From Acetivibrio cellulolyticus CD2 (GTDB lineage Bacteria; Bacillota; Clostridia; Acetivibrionales; Acetivibrionaceae), in the NCBI RefSeq assembly GCF_000179595.2, contig NZ_JH556653.1, positions 2,127,020-2,191,019 of the forward strand: a stretch of DNA of 64,000 nt, given 5' to 3'. The notes under the pieces are model-generated. The model made no database searches. It was not told the origin of the DNA and was given only the letters and a program-made list of their open reading frames with translations. The position numbers and the translations under genes were made by a program. Positions 37,203 to 46,490 of this stretch are shown here, one piece after another (position 1 is the stretch's first letter; every line of letters starts with the position of its first letter).

Positions 37203-37231
37203 AATATATACAAACAATATTTATTTGTCAA
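37203..37231 (-). promoter_or_regulatory. Minus-strand promoter of the GT2-flippase run
   Basis: TTGACA (37226-37231) and TATATT (37203-37208) with 17 bases between. The bases around the -35 (TTACTATTTGACAA) are identical over 14 bases to those at the Wzz gene promoter (55045-55058 region), so both glycan runs may share control. Confidence 0.6.
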
Positions 37232-37314
37232 ATAGTAAGAAATTTATTAAATTCATTTAGGTTTCTAAAAAAATATATATAAGCATTTTTTACGTAAAGC
37301 AGTGAAATAATAAA

Positions 37315-37395
37315 CTCCATCAGACTGTATATCCCATCTGACAGCCTTAACCCTTTCAGTCGTACTTTCGAAGGGGTTTCTCCCTAAAGTATTAG
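37315..37395. other. GC-rich, hairpin-forming island in AT-rich intergenic DNA
   Basis: An isolated GC-richer patch. AACCCTTT...AAGGGGTT can pair (one bulge) and CAGACTG/CTGACAG elements flank it. It may be a small structured RNA, the end of a lost mobile element, or a remnant of a 5' leader. I recognise no known riboswitch core. Confidence 0.35.
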
Positions 37396-37546
37396 AAATT
37401 GCAATTACACCAAATTATTTTTGCTTTAAACTAATGCATACAATTCTATAAATTGGCGGTATTGTCTTAAAATAAATATTCAAATTTGTAATTTAAATGT
37501 TATAATTATATAAGTAATAGCTTGCATACCTAAGCGGGGTATTTTT

Positions 37547-37732
37547 GTACGCGCTAAAATATATGTTGATATTTTGAAATTTAATTCAGTCAAAGAAGGA
37601 TTTCAGACTATTGAGGGCGAAGATGGAGAACAAGCACTTGAGTACCTTAAAATAAAGGATTGATCTAATTTTGAACTTGTTAAATTTATAGCCCTTAAGC
37701 AGGGTCAGATATTCTTTGAAAAATTGAAGTAG
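37547..37732 (+). pseudogene. Decayed partial copy of walR
   Basis: Reads VRAKIYVDILKFNSVKEGFQ, continues TIEGEDGEQALEYLKIKD and stops. A second fragment, FELVKFIALKQGQIF, follows in a shifted position. These match WalR residues about 1-45 and the FELVKFLALQQGQIF segment of its DNA-binding domain. The acidic pocket and most of the receiver and effector domains are deleted, and the GTG start has become GTA. Even the upstream RBS context (CGGGGTATTTT) resembles walR at 25955. It is not functional. Confidence 0.82.
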
Positions 37733-37749
37733 CCTAAGGAGTGAGGTTT

Positions 37750-38865
37750 ATGGCAGAAAGAATTTACTTGGCTTCTCCTCATATGAGTGACGAAGGGTAT
37801 GAAATGGAATATATAAAAGAGGCATTTGAAACAAATTGGATTGCTCCACTTGGTAAAAATGTAAATGAGTTTGAAAACGAGTTTGCAAAAAAAATAGGTT
37901 CTAGAGCTGCGGCTGCTTTGTCAACAGGAACTAGTGCTATTCATCTTGCCCTTAAAGCAGTGGATGTTGGTAAGGATGATATTGTGTTTTGTCAGTCGCT
38001 TACTTTTTCGGCAACAGCTAATCCTATTATTTATCAAAATGCCATACCTGTATTTATTGATAGTGATTATAGGACCTGGAATATGGACCCTGATGCTTTG
38101 GAAGAGGCGTTTGAGAAATATCCGAATGTTAAGGCTGTCATTGTTGTACACCTTTACGGAATTTGTGCTGATTTAGACAGGATTGCTGAAATTTGTAGCA
38201 AGCATAATGTACCTCTTATAGAAGATGCAGCAGAAGCACTTGGGACTTATTACAAAGGTAGGCATGTTGGAACTTTTGGAAAGTTTGGTGTTTTCTCTTT
38301 TAATGGCAATAAGATAATAACAACTTCCGGTGGTGGTATGCTTGTTTCCGATGACGAAGCTAAAATCGCTAAAGCAAAATTTTGGGCGTGTCAATCAAGG
38401 GAGCAGGAAAGACATTACCAGCATAACGAACTAGGATATAACTACCGAATGAGTAATATAGTTGCAGGAATTGGAAGAGGGCAGCTTAAGGTACTTGATC
38501 AAAGAGTTGCCAAGAAAAAATATATTTTCGAGTTTTATAAACGGGAACTAGGGCAGTTAGATGGAGTAAAGTTTATGCCTATTAATGACTGGAACGAACC
38601 AAATTACTGGTTAAGTTGTATTTTTTTATATGGTAATGTTAAACCACTTGATATAATAATTGCTCTTGAAAATGAAAACGTTGAGTCAAGGCCAATTTGG
38701 AAGCCAATGCATATGCAGCCTTTCTTCGAAAGGTATGATTATGTTGGTAAAGATATATCTGAGAAGATTTTCGAAAACGGTGTTTGCCTGCCATCAGATA
38801 CAAAGATAAGTGATAGTGATTTAAATAGGATTGTTTATATTATAAAAGGGTTGTGGAAAAAATGA
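37750..38865 (+). CDS. UDP-4-keto-sugar aminotransferase, PglE-like (DegT family)
   Basis: 371 residues. PLP enzyme that would convert UDP-4-keto-6-deoxy-GlcNAc to the 4-amino sugar. PLP Lys188 lies in FSFNGNKIITTSGGG, a motif shared with Campylobacter PglE, and Asp159 is in IEDAAEALG. I chose the ATG at 37750, 8 bases after AAGGAG, over the GTG at 37741. It is first of a four-gene plus-strand run with PglC-, PglD- and GT2-type genes; the next start overlaps its stop (ATGA). Confidence 0.9.
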   Translation: MAERIYLASPHMSDEGYEMEYIKEAFETNWIAPLGKNVNEFENEFAKKIGSRAAAALSTGTSAIHLALKAVDVGKDDIVFCQSLTFSATANPIIYQNAIPVFIDSDYRTWNMDPDALEEAFEKYPNVKAVIVVHLYGICADLDRIAEICSKHNVPLIEDAAEALGTYYKGRHVGTFGKFGVFSFNGNKIITTSGGGMLVSDDEAKIAKAKFWACQSREQERHYQHNELGYNYRMSNIVAGIGRGQLKVLDQRVAKKKYIFEFYKRELGQLDGVKFMPINDWNEPNYWLSCIFLYGNVKPLDIIIALENENVESRPIWKPMHMQPFFERYDYVGKDISEKIFENGVCLPSDTKISDSDLNRIVYIIKGLWKK

Positions 38866-39500
38866 AAGTAAAAAAAGGGTTTTATTATCGCTTTATAAAA
38901 AGACCTCAAGATTTCCTGCTTTCATTAATAGCACTAGTTGTATTAAGCCCGGTTATTCTAACTATAGCAATACTTGTTAGGATTAAACTAGGCAAACCTA
39001 TTATATTTAACCAAGAACGTCCGGGACTCAATGAGAGGGTATTTAAAATGTACAAGTTTAGGACAATGACTGATGAGAAAGATAAGAATGGAGAATTGCT
39101 TCCGGACAGTGTCAGACTTACAAAGTTTGGCAGGTTTTTAAGATCTACGAGTATGGACGAGTTGCCGGAACTTTGGAATATTGTTCGTGGAGATATGAGT
39201 ATAGTAGGTCCAAGACCGCTTTTAATCCAATATTTGTCACTCTATAACGAAGTTCAGAAGAGGCGTCATGATGTAAGGCCCGGACTTACAGGATATGCCC
39301 AGATTAACGGCCGTAATGCAATAAGCTGGGAAGATAAGTTTTTTCTTGACGTTGAGTATGTGGACAAATTGAGCTTTGTTGGCGATTGGAAGATTATTTT
39401 TTTAACGATAAAGAAAGTTTTTACGCGTGAGGGAATAAGTTCAGACACGTCAGCTACTATGGAACCTTTTAGGGGATCCAAGGAAAGTGTGAAGCTATGA
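38862..39500 (+). CDS. Monotopic phosphoglycosyl transferase, PglC-like
   Basis: 212 residues. Transfers a phospho-sugar from UDP-diNAc-bacillosamine (or similar) to undecaprenyl phosphate, starting the glycan. It has a single re-entrant N-terminal helix (about 13-35) after a basic KRPQDF, then RPGLNERVFKMYKFRTM, the Asp-Glu pair in SMDELPELWN, and GPRPLL. The short form lacking extra helices is the PglC type and differs from long WbaP-like enzymes. Start overlaps the aminotransferase stop by four bases. Confidence 0.9.
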   Translation: MKVKKGFYYRFIKRPQDFLLSLIALVVLSPVILTIAILVRIKLGKPIIFNQERPGLNERVFKMYKFRTMTDEKDKNGELLPDSVRLTKFGRFLRSTSMDELPELWNIVRGDMSIVGPRPLLIQYLSLYNEVQKRRHDVRPGLTGYAQINGRNAISWEDKFFLDVEYVDKLSFVGDWKIIFLTIKKVFTREGISSDTSATMEPFRGSKESVKL

Positions 39501-40117
39501 AAAACAGGCTTATAATTATTGGTGCAAGTGGACATGGGAAAGTGGTAGCTGATATAGCATTAAGTATGAATAAGTGGAAGAGCATTGCTTTCTTGGACGA
39601 TAATGAGGAATTAAAAGAGTCTTTGGGATTGCAGGTAATTGGCACGTATGCTGATGCTTATAAATATAAAGATGACTCGGATATTTTTGTAGCCGTTGGA
39701 AACAACTCTATCAGAGAAAGGATTCAGGATGATCTTGAAAGCGAGGGTGCTAATATTCCCGTTTTAGTTCATCCAAATTCAGTTATTGGTACGAGGGTAG
39801 AAATAGGAAATGGAACAGTGATTATGGCAGGATCAGTGATAAACTGTTGTACTGTAATAGGTAAGGGATGCATTATTAATACAGGCTCTACTCTAGATCA
39901 TGATAATGTTATTGAAAATTTTGTTCACATATCACCTGGTGCCCATTTGGCTGGAACTGTAAAGATCGGAAAAGGCTCTTGGATTGGTATAGGGAGTTCA
40001 ATAAGTAATAACATTAATATCACAAACGGATGTAAAGTAGGTGCAGGAACTGTGGTCGTAAAAGATATATCTGAATCTGGGACTTATGTTGGAGTTCCAG
40101 CAAGAAAGATAAAATGA
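39497..40117 (+). CDS. UDP-sugar N-acetyltransferase, PglD/NeuD-like
   Basis: 206 residues. N-terminal Rossmann-like sugar-nucleotide domain (RLIIIGASGHGKVVADIA) and a C-terminal left-handed beta-helix of hexapeptide repeats. The catalytic His is in TLDHDNVIENFVHISPG. It would acetylate the 4-amino group to finish UDP-diNAcBac. It overlaps the PglC-like stop by four bases. Gene order aminotransferase, PGT, acetyltransferase is that of bacillosamine operons. Confidence 0.9.
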   Translation: MKNRLIIIGASGHGKVVADIALSMNKWKSIAFLDDNEELKESLGLQVIGTYADAYKYKDDSDIFVAVGNNSIRERIQDDLESEGANIPVLVHPNSVIGTRVEIGNGTVIMAGSVINCCTVIGKGCIINTGSTLDHDNVIENFVHISPGAHLAGTVKIGKGSWIGIGSSISNNINITNGCKVGAGTVVVKDISESGTYVGVPARKIK

Positions 40118-40142
40118 TATTTATTAACTAAGGAGAAAGAAA

Positions 40143-41306
40143 ATGTTACTCGTAAAACTTATGTTTTTTATAAGTGGATTTATTATAGTTTGGGCAATGG
40201 TGGGGTATCCGGTTTCTTTAAAATTGATTGGAAGACTTTTTAAGTTACGTAAACTTGACAAGGATTACTTGCATAAGCCGACTGTTACGGTTATGGTTGT
40301 AGCACATAATGAAGAAAAAGTAATACTGGAAAAACTCCATAATATTATTGAAATTGAATATCCAAAGGAAAAAATTGAGTTTTTAATTGCGTCTGATAAT
40401 AGCACAGATAAAACTAACGAAATTGTAAGAGATTTTATATACAAGAACCCTGACAAATCTATAAGGCTATTTGAAGTTAAGTGCCGAAAGGGAAAAACTA
40501 ATGCACAAAACGAAGCACAGAAGACTGTGACTACAGAATACCTTGTTATGACAGATGCAAATTCAATGATGGATAGGAATGCGGTAAAAGAGTTAATGGC
40601 AGCATTCACTTCAGAAGACATCGCATATGTCTCAGGTAGATTGTCAATTATTAATCAAGGATCAAGTGATGTGAGCAATGCAGAAGCAAGCTATTGGGAT
40701 AGCGATCTAGCTTCCCGTGAAATTGAGGCAAGAATTCAGACAATAACTGCTGGAAATGGTGCATTATACGCTTGCAGAACGAAAGATTATTATGATTTTA
40801 ATCCAATTGAATGTCATGATAGTGCAATGCCGATTTATTATGCACTTAAAGGAAAAAAAGCTGTTTGCAATCACGAGGCTATAGCTTATGAAAAGGCTGG
40901 AGAGGTAATTGAAGACGAATTCAAACGTAAAGTAAGAATGAACAGAATAATACTTAAACATATTTTGCCAGACCTCAGAATTTTGAATATTTTTAAGTAC
41001 AAATGGTTCTCTTATTTTTATTTTGGTCACAGAACGTGCAGATATTTGTTATGGATTTCTCACTTGCTTGTATTGATAGCTAGTGCATTGCTTTTCCGTG
41101 AATCATTGTTTTATCTGATGGTTTTTGAAGGACAAGTAGTGTTTTATATGCTGGCATTGGCAAGAGCTGTTACAAAAAATGAAAATAAATTTCTTACATT
41201 AATTTATTATTACACTGTTACAATTATAGCACAGTGGTTTGGAGTATATAGAATATTGACTGGTAAAGCTAAACCTTTCTGGGAGAAGGCAGAGAGTACC
41301 AGATAA
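40143..41306 (+). CDS. Membrane-anchored glycosyltransferase family 2
   Basis: 387 residues. One N-terminal membrane helix (about 2-20), a cytosolic GT-A domain (about 45-270) with VMVVAHNEEK, DNSTDKT, the metal-binding TDANSMMD and a late KVRMNRI, and two to three C-terminal helices (about 290-375). The layout resembles cellulose-synthase-like and polyprenyl-linked chain enzymes. It ends the plus-strand run, with an AAGGAGAAAG RBS 26 bases after the PglD-like gene. Confidence 0.85.
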   Translation: MLLVKLMFFISGFIIVWAMVGYPVSLKLIGRLFKLRKLDKDYLHKPTVTVMVVAHNEEKVILEKLHNIIEIEYPKEKIEFLIASDNSTDKTNEIVRDFIYKNPDKSIRLFEVKCRKGKTNAQNEAQKTVTTEYLVMTDANSMMDRNAVKELMAAFTSEDIAYVSGRLSIINQGSSDVSNAEASYWDSDLASREIEARIQTITAGNGALYACRTKDYYDFNPIECHDSAMPIYYALKGKKAVCNHEAIAYEKAGEVIEDEFKRKVRMNRIILKHILPDLRILNIFKYKWFSYFYFGHRTCRYLLWISHLLVLIASALLFRESLFYLMVFEGQVVFYMLALARAVTKNENKFLTLIYYYTVTIIAQWFGVYRILTGKAKPFWEKAESTR

Positions 41307-41440
41307 TAGTTACTGTAGTGAAAAGGTATTTAATCCAATAAAATTACTAAATAACTACACTATTTTATTATTCGAGCAAAATAGAAAAATAGAAAAATAG
41401 CAACTTGTCGTCAGACTCAACAGATTTTATTTGATTATCT
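41307..41440. repeat. Convergent gap with AAAAATAG direct repeats
   Basis: Between converging genes, the octamer AAAAATAG occurs in three adjoining near-copies at about 41379-41401. The repeats and inverted TAGT/ACTA pieces probably serve as a weak bidirectional terminator. No other feature is seen. Confidence 0.3.
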
Positions 41441-42601
41441 CTAACTCATATAGCATTCATCATATAGTTTCCTCGTAATACTATCCCAGTCGCATATCTC
41501 ATTAATGAAGTTATAATTGTCAATCCCCATGAGTTGAAGTGTCTGTTTATCAATATTTTCAATAATGTATGAAAGCAAATCTTCAAAGCCATTATCGTCA
41601 TTATCTGCAATAAATCCCGTCTTTCCATCAATCATATACTCTTTAAAGCTACCAACATCTGTACATAAAAAAGTTTTTCTAAACCCTGCAGCAGAAAATA
41701 TAACACCACTCATACTCGCATGCCTATATGGCAATACTACACAATCACATGAATTAAATAAAAAATCAACAACATCATTATCTACAAATTCATTCAAATA
41801 AATAATGTCTTTTCTTTCCTTCATTAAAGGTTCTAAGTTTGTAAGTTCATTATAATCATTATACTTCCTTCCTGCTAAAACTAATAGGTTATTTTTATTT
41901 TGTGTCTTTAACCATACATTTACTAATCTATCTGTACCCTTGTTATAAAACATATTACCCAAAAACAAAAATATTTTATCAGCGGTCATAAATCTTTCCT
42001 TAAGTTGAAGTCTAATTCCATGTAAGTCTGATGGATCAGCTTCCTTAACATTTTCATATTTTCTACCATGTTTTTGGATAAATATTTTTCTATCATCCAA
42101 TTTAAAGTACTTTTTTAACTCTTCCCAAATAAAATTCCCATGAATCACAATAGCATCAAATTTATCGTATAACTTTTGTAAAATGTTAACCTTACTCTCT
42201 CCATTAACGTGTGGTATTGCATTATGAGCTGTGAGAACAAGCTTTTTGCAATGCTTTTTAATCTTATCTAATAGTTTAATATCCAATGAATAAAATAAAA
42301 GCCACTGGATATGTATTATGTCATAATTATTCTTTCTGATTAACTTCAATATCCTTCTATATGTAGCCCAATATTCATATCCTCTCAATACCCTTCTCAA
42401 TAAACCCTTATTCATATTTTCAGAAAATTTGAAAAAAATATTATACACATTATAAGAACTTTTTAAGTGTGGGTAGTAATAATTTGTCACAAGATCAACA
42501 TCTGCTATCTTTGACATTCCCGAACAAAATCCATTTGCATACTGGTCATCTCCATTTATTCCCCAAGGATTAATTACTAGTATCCTAATAATATTTTCCA
42601 C
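41441..42601 (-). CDS. Glycosyltransferase family 4 (GT-B)
   Basis: 386 residues with the GT-B layout. N-terminal domain includes NPWGINGDDQYANGFC and the HIQWL strand; the C-terminal domain includes FLFLGNMFYNKGTDRLV and the donor-binding VVLPYRHASMSGV...GFRKTFLCTDVG. Probably acts on a lipid-linked sugar acceptor in the cytosol. The start is GTG after AAAGG; no better start is visible. It lies alone between the plus-strand run and gmhB. Confidence 0.82.
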   Translation of the reverse strand: MENIIRILVINPWGINGDDQYANGFCSGMSKIADVDLVTNYYYPHLKSSYNVYNIFFKFSENMNKGLLRRVLRGYEYWATYRRILKLIRKNNYDIIHIQWLLFYSLDIKLLDKIKKHCKKLVLTAHNAIPHVNGESKVNILQKLYDKFDAIVIHGNFIWEELKKYFKLDDRKIFIQKHGRKYENVKEADPSDLHGIRLQLKERFMTADKIFLFLGNMFYNKGTDRLVNVWLKTQNKNNLLVLAGRKYNDYNELTNLEPLMKERKDIIYLNEFVDNDVVDFLFNSCDCVVLPYRHASMSGVIFSAAGFRKTFLCTDVGSFKEYMIDGKTGFIADNDDNGFEDLLSYIIENIDKQTLQLMGIDNYNFINEICDWDSITRKLYDECYMS

Positions 42602-42698
42602 CTTTCATTAAGTATTTCAGTTATTCTCAAGTCAAAACTAGCAAATCTATTAGCAAGGTTATATTGCATCAGGCATAGCTTACACCCTTTTCATATTA

Positions 42699-43247
42699 CT
42701 AAAAGCAATAATTCAAAATATAATCTACTGATTCTATCAAACTCTCACATTGTATCGTTTTGCAATTATCCACTGTACTTCCATAGCCTGTCCTAACCAA
42801 AATTGTCTTTATTCCAACTCGTTGACCAGCAATTATATCTGATTCTTTATCCCCAATCAACCAACATTTTGACAAATCTAATTCAAAATCCTTAACAGCC
42901 TTCACAATAAGTCCAGATTTTGGTTTTCGACAATTACACTCGATTCTGTATTTTTCATCACCCGCTGTTGGGTGATGAGGGCAATAGTAGAACGCATCTA
43001 CTTGGGCACCAATTTTGCTAAGCTCCTTATTCATAAAATTATGAAGCTTAAATACATCCTCTTCTTTATAATATCCTCTTGCTATACCAGCTTGATTTGT
43101 AATTACTATAACCTTGTAATCATTGTCGTTTAATCGCTTGATAGCTTCTTTAGTTCCATCAATGAATTCAAAATCCTCTATTTTATAAACATAATTCTTT
43201 TCTACATTTATTGTGCCATCTCTATCAAGAAAGACTGCTTTTGCCAT
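42699..43247 (-). CDS. gmhB: D-glycero-D-manno-heptose 1,7-bisphosphate 7-phosphatase GmhB
   Basis: 182 residues, HAD superfamily. Asp8 and Asp10 (FLDRDGTIN) form the nucleophile and acid pair; a zinc-binding cysteine/histidine set is present (CPHHP...CNCRKP). It removes the 7-phosphate from heptose bisphosphate. I chose the ATG at 43247 behind GGAGG instead of 43274, because the latter adds residues without an RBS. Third step of the GDP-heptose pathway; overlaps the gmhA end by 23 bases. Confidence 0.92.
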   Translation of the reverse strand: MAKAVFLDRDGTINVEKNYVYKIEDFEFIDGTKEAIKRLNDNDYKVIVITNQAGIARGYYKEEDVFKLHNFMNKELSKIGAQVDAFYYCPHHPTAGDEKYRIECNCRKPKSGLIVKAVKDFELDLSKCWLIGDKESDIIAGQRVGIKTILVRTGYGSTVDNCKTIQCESLIESVDYILNYCF

Positions 43248-43827
43248 TATTTCCTCCAAACAATGTACCCTCAATTATATCACAAATAATGTGAATTATC
43301 GTAATATGCGCCTCCTGTATTCTAGGTGTATCATAAGATGGAACAATAATATTTAAATCAGAGTAATTTTTATTTTCTCCTCCATCCTTTCCAAGCAACG
43401 CTACTGATGTACTACCTTTATTTTTTGAAACATCAAATGCTTTAGATAGATTTTTTGAATTACCACTCGTTGATATACCGATAACAATATCTCCATTCTG
43501 GGCTAATGCTTCAACCTGTCTTGCAAATACATTTCCATATTCATCATCATTAGATATAGCAGTAAGTACTGATGTGTTAGAGGTTAATGCAATTGCAGCT
43601 AAAGCTCTCCTGTCAAATCTAAATTTATTAACCAACTCTGCAACAAAATGCTGTGCATCAGCAGCACTTCCACCATTCCCAAACACTAATATCTTTTTAT
43701 TATTTCTGTATGCATCAATTATTATATTTGCTACCTTAATAATGATTTTACCCAAATTTTCATCATTAATAATTTTCTTCTTAACTTCTATACTTTCTTC
43801 CAATTGTGATTTCAAATAATTTATCAT
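43225..43827 (-). CDS. gmhA: Sedoheptulose 7-phosphate isomerase GmhA
   Basis: 200 residues, SIS-domain isomerase making D-glycero-D-manno-heptose 7-phosphate. Features [31 protein letters not shown] and the metal-binding [10 protein letters not shown] end are intact. First step of the pathway; the gene is flanked by hddA upstream and gmhB downstream. Confidence 0.93.
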   Translation of the reverse strand: MINYLKSQLEESIEVKKKIINDENLGKIIIKVANIIIDAYRNNKKILVFGNGGSAADAQHFVAELVNKFRFDRRALAAIALTSNTSVLTAISNDDEYGNVFARQVEALAQNGDIVIGISTSGNSKNLSKAFDVSKNKGSTSVALLGKDGGENKNYSDLNIIVPSYDTPRIQEAHITIIHIICDIIEGTLFGGNNGKSSLS

Positions 43828-43845
43828 GTTACCACCCTTAATATC

Positions 43846-44859
43846 TTATTTTAATTTCCAGCTCTGCACACCTTTAAGCTCAAAGTTCCACGCTGCAACC
43901 TGGGCACCCATTTTTTCAAGTCTATCTGAGACAACATGCTTCTTGGTATAAGGACAGTACAGCAATAAATATCCTCCTCCACCAGCACCCAAAAGCTTGC
44001 CTCCCAAAGCACCCGAATTCAAAGCTTCAGCATATAACTCATCAATTTTTGTGTTACTGATCTTACTGCTCATCATTTTTTTATTTATCCATGCATCATG
44101 TAAAAGTGCACCAAAATCATCAAGATTTCCCCTGAGCAGGGCCTTTTTCATTTCTACTGTTAAAGTTTTAAGTTCATCCATAGCATGAATAACATCTTCT
44201 TTTTTCTGAATATAATTATTAACCTGATCATCTATTATTTTAGATGATAACCTGATACCTCCCGTGTAACACATGAGCAGATTATATTCCAGTTCATTAA
44301 TAATATCAGGTTTAATAATTAAAGGATTTACCACTATTGCATCCTTACTAAATTCAATAAAGTTAAATCCTCCAAAAGTTGCTCCATATTGGTCCTGGTA
44401 GCCACCTGCAATTTTTAAATCTTCCCTTTCAATCTTATATGCAAGTTCAGAAATCTCATAATTATCAAATGCCAACCCCTGCCACTCAGACACGGCAGAT
44501 ATCATTGACACTACCATTGCAGATGATGACCCTAGCCCTGAGCCTGGAGGAGCGTCATTATGAAGATAAACCTGACATCCGCTTGAAACATTCAGCGCTG
44601 CAAGTGTTGATTTCACCAATTCAAGTCCACCTTCACAATTATAGAGGTCTTCATCACAGTTATATTTTTCTACAATATTATAGTCAAGAGAATGTACTTC
44701 GATTTCTCTGGTATTATTCGGTATAATTGACGTGAAGGCATATCTGTTGATTGTGGAACTTAAAACCATTCCTGTATTATGGGTAAAATACTCCTTTACA
44801 TCTGTACCACCACCACAAAAACTTATTCTTAAGGGTGCTTTAGCTCTTATAATCATCAT
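43846..44859 (-). CDS. hddA: D-glycero-alpha-D-manno-heptose 7-phosphate kinase HddA
   Basis: 337 residues, GHMP kinase. It has the start APLRISFCGGGTD, the ATP-binding PPGSGLGSSSAMV and GKLLGAGGGGYLLL near the end. This is the alpha-anomer kinase of the GDP-heptose route, not the bifunctional HldE of the ADP route. Start overlaps the hddC stop by four bases. Confidence 0.92.
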   Translation of the reverse strand: MMIIRAKAPLRISFCGGGTDVKEYFTHNTGMVLSSTINRYAFTSIIPNNTREIEVHSLDYNIVEKYNCDEDLYNCEGGLELVKSTLAALNVSSGCQVYLHNDAPPGSGLGSSSAMVVSMISAVSEWQGLAFDNYEISELAYKIEREDLKIAGGYQDQYGATFGGFNFIEFSKDAIVVNPLIIKPDIINELEYNLLMCYTGGIRLSSKIIDDQVNNYIQKKEDVIHAMDELKTLTVEMKKALLRGNLDDFGALLHDAWINKKMMSSKISNTKIDELYAEALNSGALGGKLLGAGGGGYLLLYCPYTKKHVVSDRLEKMGAQVAAWNFELKGVQSWKLK

Positions 44860-45560
44860 ATCACCTCTATATCCTTGGCATCGCTTATAAACTTTTTATA
44901 ATCCTCAGGTATCCCAATGTCTATAAAATATTTATCACATAAAAATCCATATACTTTAGAATTCATTTCAACCAAAGCAGGAAAAATATCATTTTCCAAA
45001 GAACATTTTTGATTAGGCGGAATCATTTCTAATACATCCTTTGATAGTACGTACACTCCGGCGTTGATTAAAGTACTAGAATTATTACTGCTTTTTTCAC
45101 TAAAGCACATAATCCTATCCTTTTCATCTATAATGACGTTCCCATACCTTCCAGTATCCCCATTTTTCCTCAATACTATTGTTGCTAATGCATTTTTGCT
45201 TCTGTGAAATTCAATCAACCTTTCATAATCAACATCCAGATAGGTATCTCCATTCAGCAACAAAAATTCTCTGGTATCAATTTTCCCCTCAGCATTCTTT
45301 ATTGCACCAGCTGTTCCAAGAAGTTCCTTTTCATAAGAAAACACTATACTTCCCAAATCTCTTTTATTGATATATTGCTCTACCATTTCGCCCATATATC
45401 CTATACATAATACTATTTTGTCATTAGTATATTTTCTAATCTTACAAAGCTGATACTCAATAAACGGTCTACCGTTGATGTCTGCCATAACTTTCGGTCT
45501 ATCGTCTACAACGCTTCTAAGTCTGGTTCCCAATCCTCCTGCAAGAATAAGAAAATCCAT
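44856..45560 (-). CDS. hddC: D-glycero-alpha-D-manno-heptose 1-phosphate guanylyltransferase HddC
   Basis: 234 residues, nucleotidyltransferase with LAGGLGTRLRSVVDDRPKVM, the NGDTYLDVD metal site and the GTAGAIKNA segment. Completes GDP-D-glycero-alpha-D-manno-heptose, a sugar of several S-layer glycans. RBS GGAGGG. Function is supported by its linkage to hddA, gmhA and gmhB; by sequence alone it could serve another sugar. Confidence 0.9.
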   Translation of the reverse strand: MDFLILAGGLGTRLRSVVDDRPKVMADINGRPFIEYQLCKIRKYTNDKIVLCIGYMGEMVEQYINKRDLGSIVFSYEKELLGTAGAIKNAEGKIDTREFLLLNGDTYLDVDYERLIEFHRSKNALATIVLRKNGDTGRYGNVIIDEKDRIMCFSEKSSNNSSTLINAGVYVLSKDVLEMIPPNQKCSLENDIFPALVEMNSKVYGFLCDKYFIDIGIPEDYKKFISDAKDIEVI

Positions 45561-45596
45561 CCAAACCCTCCTATCAAATTAATCTGCAAAATACTT

Positions 45597-46481
45597 TTAA
45601 AACTTTCTCGTTGATTTCCCTATTTTTTTATAATCCTTTAATGCCCAGAGCACCGCTCTAGAAAGCTTCTTTTCTCTAAGTAAAAAGTACTGTATCATTC
45701 TAAAAATTCTAATAATATAATTTACTAAAAAGGCATATGTTCTTTTTATGCCTTCAAAATTTTTTAAAATAAATATCAGCTTGTTCCTGCTGGAGTAGTA
45801 AATATTTAATGGGGACTTTCCACCTGTTGATTTACTAACTTTATGATATATTTTACTTTGCGGAACAACCTTTATTTTAAGACCTTTCTTCCTTATATTA
45901 TAACAAAAATCCGTATCCTCCAAGTACAAGAAATATTCTTCCGGCAACAACCCTACCCGCTCTAATATATTTCTACTGACTAAGAAACAACATCCCGATG
46001 CAAAATCAAATTCTGTAGGTTTATCAATCTTTCCCTTAGTCATACTATAACTTCCCTTAAATTTAAAATACTTACCTCCAGAGCTCCATATATCATCCTT
46101 ATTATCATAATAATATATAATTGGAGCACACATACCTGTATCTTTATCATAGTTAACAACAAGACCATCAATAAAATCTTCTTCAACTATTGTATCATTA
46201 TTAATAATAATAACATAATCAGCTTCATGTTCAATCGCATATCTGATACCTAGATTATTCCCTCCTGAATAACCTAGGTTTGCTTCACTTTCTATCATAA
46301 TTATATCATCGAATCTGTCTTTAATCCCATCGTCAGAACCATCTCCAGATGCATTATCCACTACAACCAAAGACACATTATATTTGCTCTTTACTTTCTT
46401 TAAACTTTCTATACACTCAATGGTATCTTCTAATCCCTTATAATTAAGTATAACTACAAACACTTTTTCCAATTTATTCAC
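45597..46481 (-). CDS. Glycosyltransferase family 2 (rhamnosyl/heptosyl-transferase-like)
   Basis: 294 residues. GT-A domain with VILNYKGLEDTIECIESL, DNASGDGSD, the NND metal motif (IIINNDTIVEEDF) and the acceptor-site LEDTDFCYNIRKKGLK. The C-terminal part is basic with a hydrophobic stretch near 245-265. Start is GTG; the TTG at codon 4 has better RBS spacing. Next to the heptose genes, so it may transfer heptose; this is inference. Confidence 0.84.
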   Translation of the reverse strand: MNKLEKVFVVILNYKGLEDTIECIESLKKVKSKYNVSLVVVDNASGDGSDDGIKDRFDDIIMIESEANLGYSGGNNLGIRYAIEHEADYVIIINNDTIVEEDFIDGLVVNYDKDTGMCAPIIYYYDNKDDIWSSGGKYFKFKGSYSMTKGKIDKPTEFDFASGCCFLVSRNILERVGLLPEEYFLYLEDTDFCYNIRKKGLKIKVVPQSKIYHKVSKSTGGKSPLNIYYSSRNKLIFILKNFEGIKRTYAFLVNYIIRIFRMIQYFLLREKKLSRAVLWALKDYKKIGKSTRKF

Positions 46482-46490
46482 CCTCTTAAA

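Larger units (their letters stand above)
36907..37546. other. 640-base divergent region with a promoter, a GC-rich island and a gene-remnant edge
   Basis: Very AT-rich without real coding frames. It holds the minus-strand promoter (37203-37231), a GC-rich island (about 37315-37395) that can fold, and a TATAAT at 37501-37506 just before the walR remnant. The remainder shows nothing I can name. Confidence 0.5.

Noticed and set aside
30987-37732. Genomic island or prophage in the glycan locus
   Set aside because: No integrase, transposase, tRNA-borne attachment site or terminal repeats found; only two decayed gene fragments.
40265-40621. 118-codon minus-strand frame
   Set aside because: Antisense to the GT2 gene at 40143-41306, with no start signal.
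41379-41401. AAAAATAG repeats as a CRISPR or VNTR
   Set aside because: Only three adjoining units of 8 bases, no spacers; low-complexity AT sequence.
43248-43274. Upstream start for gmhB
   Set aside because: Adds nine residues before the family start [11 protein letters not shown] and ignores the GGAGG RBS at the later ATG.
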